Shown one piece after another: positions 61,632 to 64,000 of a stretch of 64,000 nt of DNA. The position numbers and the translations under genes were made by a program. How positions within the stretch are numbered: position 1 is the stretch's first letter; every line of letters starts with the position of its first letter. The notes below the pieces were generated by a model that was given only the letters and a program-made list of their open reading frames with translations, did no database searches and was not told the DNA's origin. Origin of the DNA: Micromonospora sediminimaris (GTDB lineage: Bacteria; Actinomycetota; Actinomycetes; Mycobacteriales; Micromonosporaceae); assembly GCA_900112325.1 (NCBI GenBank), contig FOLJ01000009.1, forward strand, positions 229,162 through 293,161, read 5' to 3'.

Positions 61632-61873
61632 TGTTCATCTTCGCGACGTACCATCGCCGCTGCCCGGTTTCCCGTGCTCGGCGATCACGCCGAGTGCGAG
61701 ATACCGTCAGTGCGATGTCCAGGAAGGCAACCCGCGCCGTGTCGAGACACAGCCCGGAACATGTCGTGGACACCGCACAGCCACGCTCATGCGCCGATGA
61801 GCGTTGATTGGTTAAACCATTCGGCCCCGCGCGCCCGTACTTCCCCCCGGGGGCGTGACGAACGGAGATGCTT
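61632..61873. other. Gap between the atpD terminator and the LCP gene
   Basis: About 240 nt, no supported gene. TGGTTAAACCA near 61810 is an imperfect palindrome and TTGATT near 61804 could be a -35, but no matching -10 is clear. An open minus-strand frame across this region lacks a start signal and known features. It probably holds the LCP promoter. Confidence 0.4.
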
Positions 61874-63013
61874 GTGGGTAAGGCCGGCAGACGCGGCAAG
61901 CGTGGTGGGCGCTCGTCGGTGTGGCGGGGTGTGCCCCGCTGGGCGCAGCTCTGCACCATCTTCGGCGTTGTCCTGATGGTGCTCAGCGGGACCAGCCTGG
62001 TGGGCGCGGAGGCGCTGATGGCCCGCTACGAGGGCGCAGTCGGCAAGGCGGACCTCTTCGGCGACCAGGCGGCCGGCGCCACTCCCAAGAGCGACATCAA
62101 GGGTCCGCTCAACATCCTGCTGGTCGGCATCGACCCCCGCGACAAGGACACTCCGCCGCTGTCCGACGCGATCATGGTGCTGCACGTGCCGAAGGAGATG
62201 GACCGCGCGTACCTCTTCTCCCTGCCGCGTGACCTCTACGTGGAGATCCCGCCCTTCGAGAAGGCCGACTTCCCCGGCGACACCACCAAGCTGAACGCGG
62301 CGATGTCGTACGGCAGCCGGGTGCCCGGCGGGAAGCCGGACGCGGCGAAGGGCTTCGAGTTGCTCGCCATCACCGTGCAGCGGGTCACCGGCATCAAGCG
62401 GTTCGACGCGGGCGCGATCATCAACTTCTCCGGCTTCCAGAAGATCGTCGACGCCATGGGCGGCGTCACGATGAAGATCGAGCGGGAGGTCCGCTCGGAG
62501 CACCGGGAGCCGAGCGGCAAGCACCGCCAGGGCAACCCCAACGGCGAGGGGTACATCGGGCCGCAGGCCGTCTACCCAAAGGGCAAGCAGCACCTGAGCG
62601 GCTGGCAGGCGCTGGACTACGTCCGCCAGCGGTACCCGGAGAACGGTGTCCCTGACGGTGACTACGGTCGGCAGCGGCACCAGCAGCAGTTCGTCAAGGC
62701 GATGGCGGGTCAGGCCCTCAGCGCCGACGTGGTGACCAACCCGGTCAAGCTGGACAAGGTGCTCCGTGCGGCCGGCGAGTCGCTGATCTTCAGCGGCCGG
62801 GGGCACAGCGTGGTCGACTTCGCCGTCGCCCTCAAGGACATCCGTCCCGGCAACATCCAGATGATCAAGCTGCCGGGTGGCGGGATCAAGGAGAACGGCA
62901 AGTACCTCGGTGAACAGTTCGCACCCGAGGTGGACGACTTCTTCGTGGCTCTGGAGCGGGGACTGTTGGACCCGTTCCTGCTCGAACATCCGAAGTTGGT
63001 GAACAGGAGCTGA
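61874..63013 (+). CDS. LytR-CpsA-Psr (LCP) family protein
   Basis: 379 residues. The GTG at 61874 has GGAG six nt upstream; an ATG at 61868 is directly against that site and less likely. Short basic cytoplasmic segment, one transmembrane helix (about 26-46, LCTIFGVVLMVLSGTSLVGA), then the extracytoplasmic LCP domain with LNILLVGIDPRDKDTPPLSDAIMVL, FSLPRDLYVEIP, FDAGAIINFSGFQKIVDAMGGV and QALDYVRQRYP, including the Arg/Asp residues that bind polyprenyl pyrophosphate. LCP proteins transfer secondary polymers to peptidoglycan. It sits between atpD and atpC. Confidence 0.93.
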   Translation: MGKAGRRGKRGGRSSVWRGVPRWAQLCTIFGVVLMVLSGTSLVGAEALMARYEGAVGKADLFGDQAAGATPKSDIKGPLNILLVGIDPRDKDTPPLSDAIMVLHVPKEMDRAYLFSLPRDLYVEIPPFEKADFPGDTTKLNAAMSYGSRVPGGKPDAAKGFELLAITVQRVTGIKRFDAGAIINFSGFQKIVDAMGGVTMKIEREVRSEHREPSGKHRQGNPNGEGYIGPQAVYPKGKQHLSGWQALDYVRQRYPENGVPDGDYGRQRHQQQFVKAMAGQALSADVVTNPVKLDKVLRAAGESLIFSGRGHSVVDFAVALKDIRPGNIQMIKLPGGGIKENGKYLGEQFAPEVDDFFVALERGLLDPFLLEHPKLVNRS

Positions 63014-63020
63014 TCGTGGC

Positions 63021-63038
63021 GCGGGTCTTGGCACCCGC
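63021..63038 (+). terminator. Small hairpin after the LCP gene
   Basis: GCGGGT (63021-63026) and ACCCGC (63033-63038) with a 6-nt loop, 8 nt past the LCP stop and before the atpC promoter. A weak terminator candidate. Confidence 0.4.
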
Positions 63039-63063
63039 CTGAAGAACAGGTCCCGGGCGCGAC

Positions 63064-63069
63064 TAGAAT
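63064..63069 (+). promoter_or_regulatory. Candidate -10 element for atpC
   Basis: TAGAAT, an unusually AT-rich match to TANNNT for this genome, 33 nt before the atpC start. The -35 region is not recognisable. It would give atpC its own transcript. Confidence 0.5.
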
Positions 63070-63102
63070 TTCCCCAATCCGCCGCCTCAGCAAGGAGACA
63101 GC

Positions 63103-63387
63103 GTGGCAGAGCAGCTTAACGTCCAGCTCGTGGCCGTCGAGGAGAAGGTCTGGTCGGGCAAGGCCGAGATGGTCATGGCCCGGACGACCGAAGGTGAGCT
63201 GGGTGTGCTGCCGGGGCACGCGCCCCTGCTCGGCCAGCTCGCCGAGCCCGGCCAGGTACGCATCAAGCTCCCCGGGGGTGAGCAGCTCAGCTACGACGTG
63301 GCCGGCGGCTTCCTCTCGGTCAGCGAGCAGGGCGTGACCGTACTGGCCGAGACCGCCACTCCGGCCTCCGCAGCTTCCGGCAACTGA
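63103..63387 (+). CDS. atpC: ATP synthase F1 subunit epsilon (short form)
   Basis: 94 residues. GTG at 63103 with AAGGAG. The beta-sandwich domain is complete (VQLVAVEEKVWSGKAEMVMARTTEGELGVLPGHAPLL and SYDVAGGFLSVSEQGVTVLAE). The usual C-terminal pair of helices, about 35-50 residues that can latch onto F1 and inhibit ATP hydrolysis, is missing; the protein ends in TATPASAASGN and the next gene starts 12 nt later, so no frameshifted remainder fits. Separated from atpD by the LCP gene. Confidence 0.94.
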   Translation: MAEQLNVQLVAVEEKVWSGKAEMVMARTTEGELGVLPGHAPLLGQLAEPGQVRIKLPGGEQLSYDVAGGFLSVSEQGVTVLAETATPASAASGN

Positions 63388-63399
63388 GCCGACCCGCCG

Positions 63400-63855
63400 A
63401 TGGAGATCGTCGAAGGGGTCGGAATCGGCGTCGCTGTGCTCCTCGGCGCGTTCTTGTTCCTCTTCATCCGGCGGGCTCTGGTCACCCGTAGCGGAGGCAT
63501 AATCCGGCTCAGTGTCCGGACCTCCACCATGCTCGACGGCCGCGGTTGGTCGCCCGGTTTCGGTCGCTTCGTCGGCGATGAGCTTCGGTGGTACCGGATG
63601 TTCAGTTTCGCCGTACGACCCAAGCGGGTGCTGTCCCGTGAAGGGCTGGCGGTCGAACGACGGCGACTGCCCGAGGGGCAGGAACGAATGTCCATGCCGG
63701 CCGACTGGATCATCCTCCGCTGTACCAGTCGACACGCCCCGGTCGAGATCGCCATGGCACGATCCACCGTCACCGGGTTTCTCTCCTGGCTCGAGGCCGC
63801 CCCTCCGGGGGCGGTCTCGCCACGTATGGCCTCCCAAGACTGGCCCGCCGCCTGA
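63400..63855 (+). CDS. DUF2550 domain-containing membrane protein
   Basis: 151 residues; ATG at 63400. One N-terminal transmembrane helix (GVGIGVAVLLGAFLFLFIRRAL), then a conserved soluble domain with GGIIRLSVRTSTMLDGRGWSPGFGRFVGDELRWYRMFSFAVRPKRVL (read in parts). Matches the DUF2550 protein that follows atpC in mycobacteria (Rv1312 type). Function unknown. Its place after atpC is conserved even though atpC has been separated from atpD here. Confidence 0.88.
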   Translation: MEIVEGVGIGVAVLLGAFLFLFIRRALVTRSGGIIRLSVRTSTMLDGRGWSPGFGRFVGDELRWYRMFSFAVRPKRVLSREGLAVERRRLPEGQERMSMPADWIILRCTSRHAPVEIAMARSTVTGFLSWLEAAPPGAVSPRMASQDWPAA

Positions 63856-63912
63856 TCCGTCGCAGCTTGGGGTGTGGCCCGCCGTGCCCGGCTCCGCCGG
63901 TGTCCGTTGGCG

Positions 63913-63958
63913 ATCTTGGTGCGATTTCGCCCTTGGGTGGGCGGTTTCGGACCAAGAT
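63913..63958. terminator. Nested hairpin at the right end
   Basis: Outer arms ATCTTGGT (63913-63920) and ACCAAGAT (63951-63958) with an inner CGCCC (63928-63932)/GGGCG (63939-63943), 58 nt after the DUF2550 stop. Outer arms match those of the structure at 2624-2669. No gene is supported from 63856 to 64000. Confidence 0.6.
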
Positions 63959-64000
63959 TGCTGGGCGGTCGGGGGCTCGGGGTGGAATGGGTGGCGGGGT

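Overview
The window is a high-GC actinobacterial chromosome segment, most likely from Micromonospora or a close Micromonosporaceae relative. That is an inference from very high G+C, gene order (argS-lysA-hom-thrC, thrB-rho-rpmE-prfA, prmC-sua5, glyA-atp), Thr/Pro-linked secreted hydrolases with CBM2/CBM6 modules, and a TetR/LacI/SigE-type regulatory style. No rRNA, CRISPR array or intact insertion sequence was found. There is one tRNA (Arg-CCG).

Layout. 1-7.6 kb, mostly minus strand: a membrane protein cut by the left edge, an SDR, a Nei/Fpg glycosylase, a WGR/beta-propeller gene followed by an APH-like kinase, and a glutamate-cysteine ligase 2/CoA-disulfide-reductase pair. 7.8-14 kb: secreted GH16 glucanase-like and GH18 chitinase-like enzymes, a DedA protein, and a divergent DUF1349/GH13 pair. 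14-28 kb is accessory: SDR, membrane protein pair, Gfo/Idh oxidoreductase, an Erm methyltransferase behind a probable leader peptide and hairpins, an erythromycin-esterase homologue, an MMPL pump with its TetR and a double operator, a PEP-mutase-like enzyme, a stand-alone LigD polymerase, DoxX, a SigE-family sigma factor with a membrane partner, tRNA-Arg and a domesticated transposase-like gene. 28-29.8 kb: a DUF3105-DUF305 operon.

29.9-49 kb is mostly conserved core: argS, lysA, hom, thrC, thrB, rho, rpmE, prfA, prmC, tsaC/sua5 and a low-MW phosphatase. An RND permease and an MFS transporter sit between thrC and thrB, and a GGDEF protein sits between prfA and prmC. 49-63.9 kb: a class A PBP, an SDR-DUF2867 protein, glyA, and the F1Fo ATP synthase locus (atpI-like, atpZ-like, atpBEFHAGD). 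atpD ends at a hairpin terminator; an LCP cell-wall ligase gene lies between atpD and atpC. The encoded epsilon subunit is only 94 residues and lacks room for the C-terminal helical domain.

How the genes work together. Three themes stand out. (1) Aspartate-family amino acid biosynthesis is next to translation termination and tRNA/release-factor modification genes. (2) ATP synthase is neighboured by cell-wall enzymes (PBP, LCP). (3) A macrolide-resistance-like neighbourhood combines target methylation, a putative esterase and efflux. Several genes (nei, DUF1349, erm leader, argS, MFS, thrB, glyA) have a TANNNT -10 hexamer 6-8 nt before their start codon and no Shine-Dalgarno, which suggests leaderless mRNAs. 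Starts given here were chosen from such signals or from ribosome-binding sites, and are stated where uncertain.
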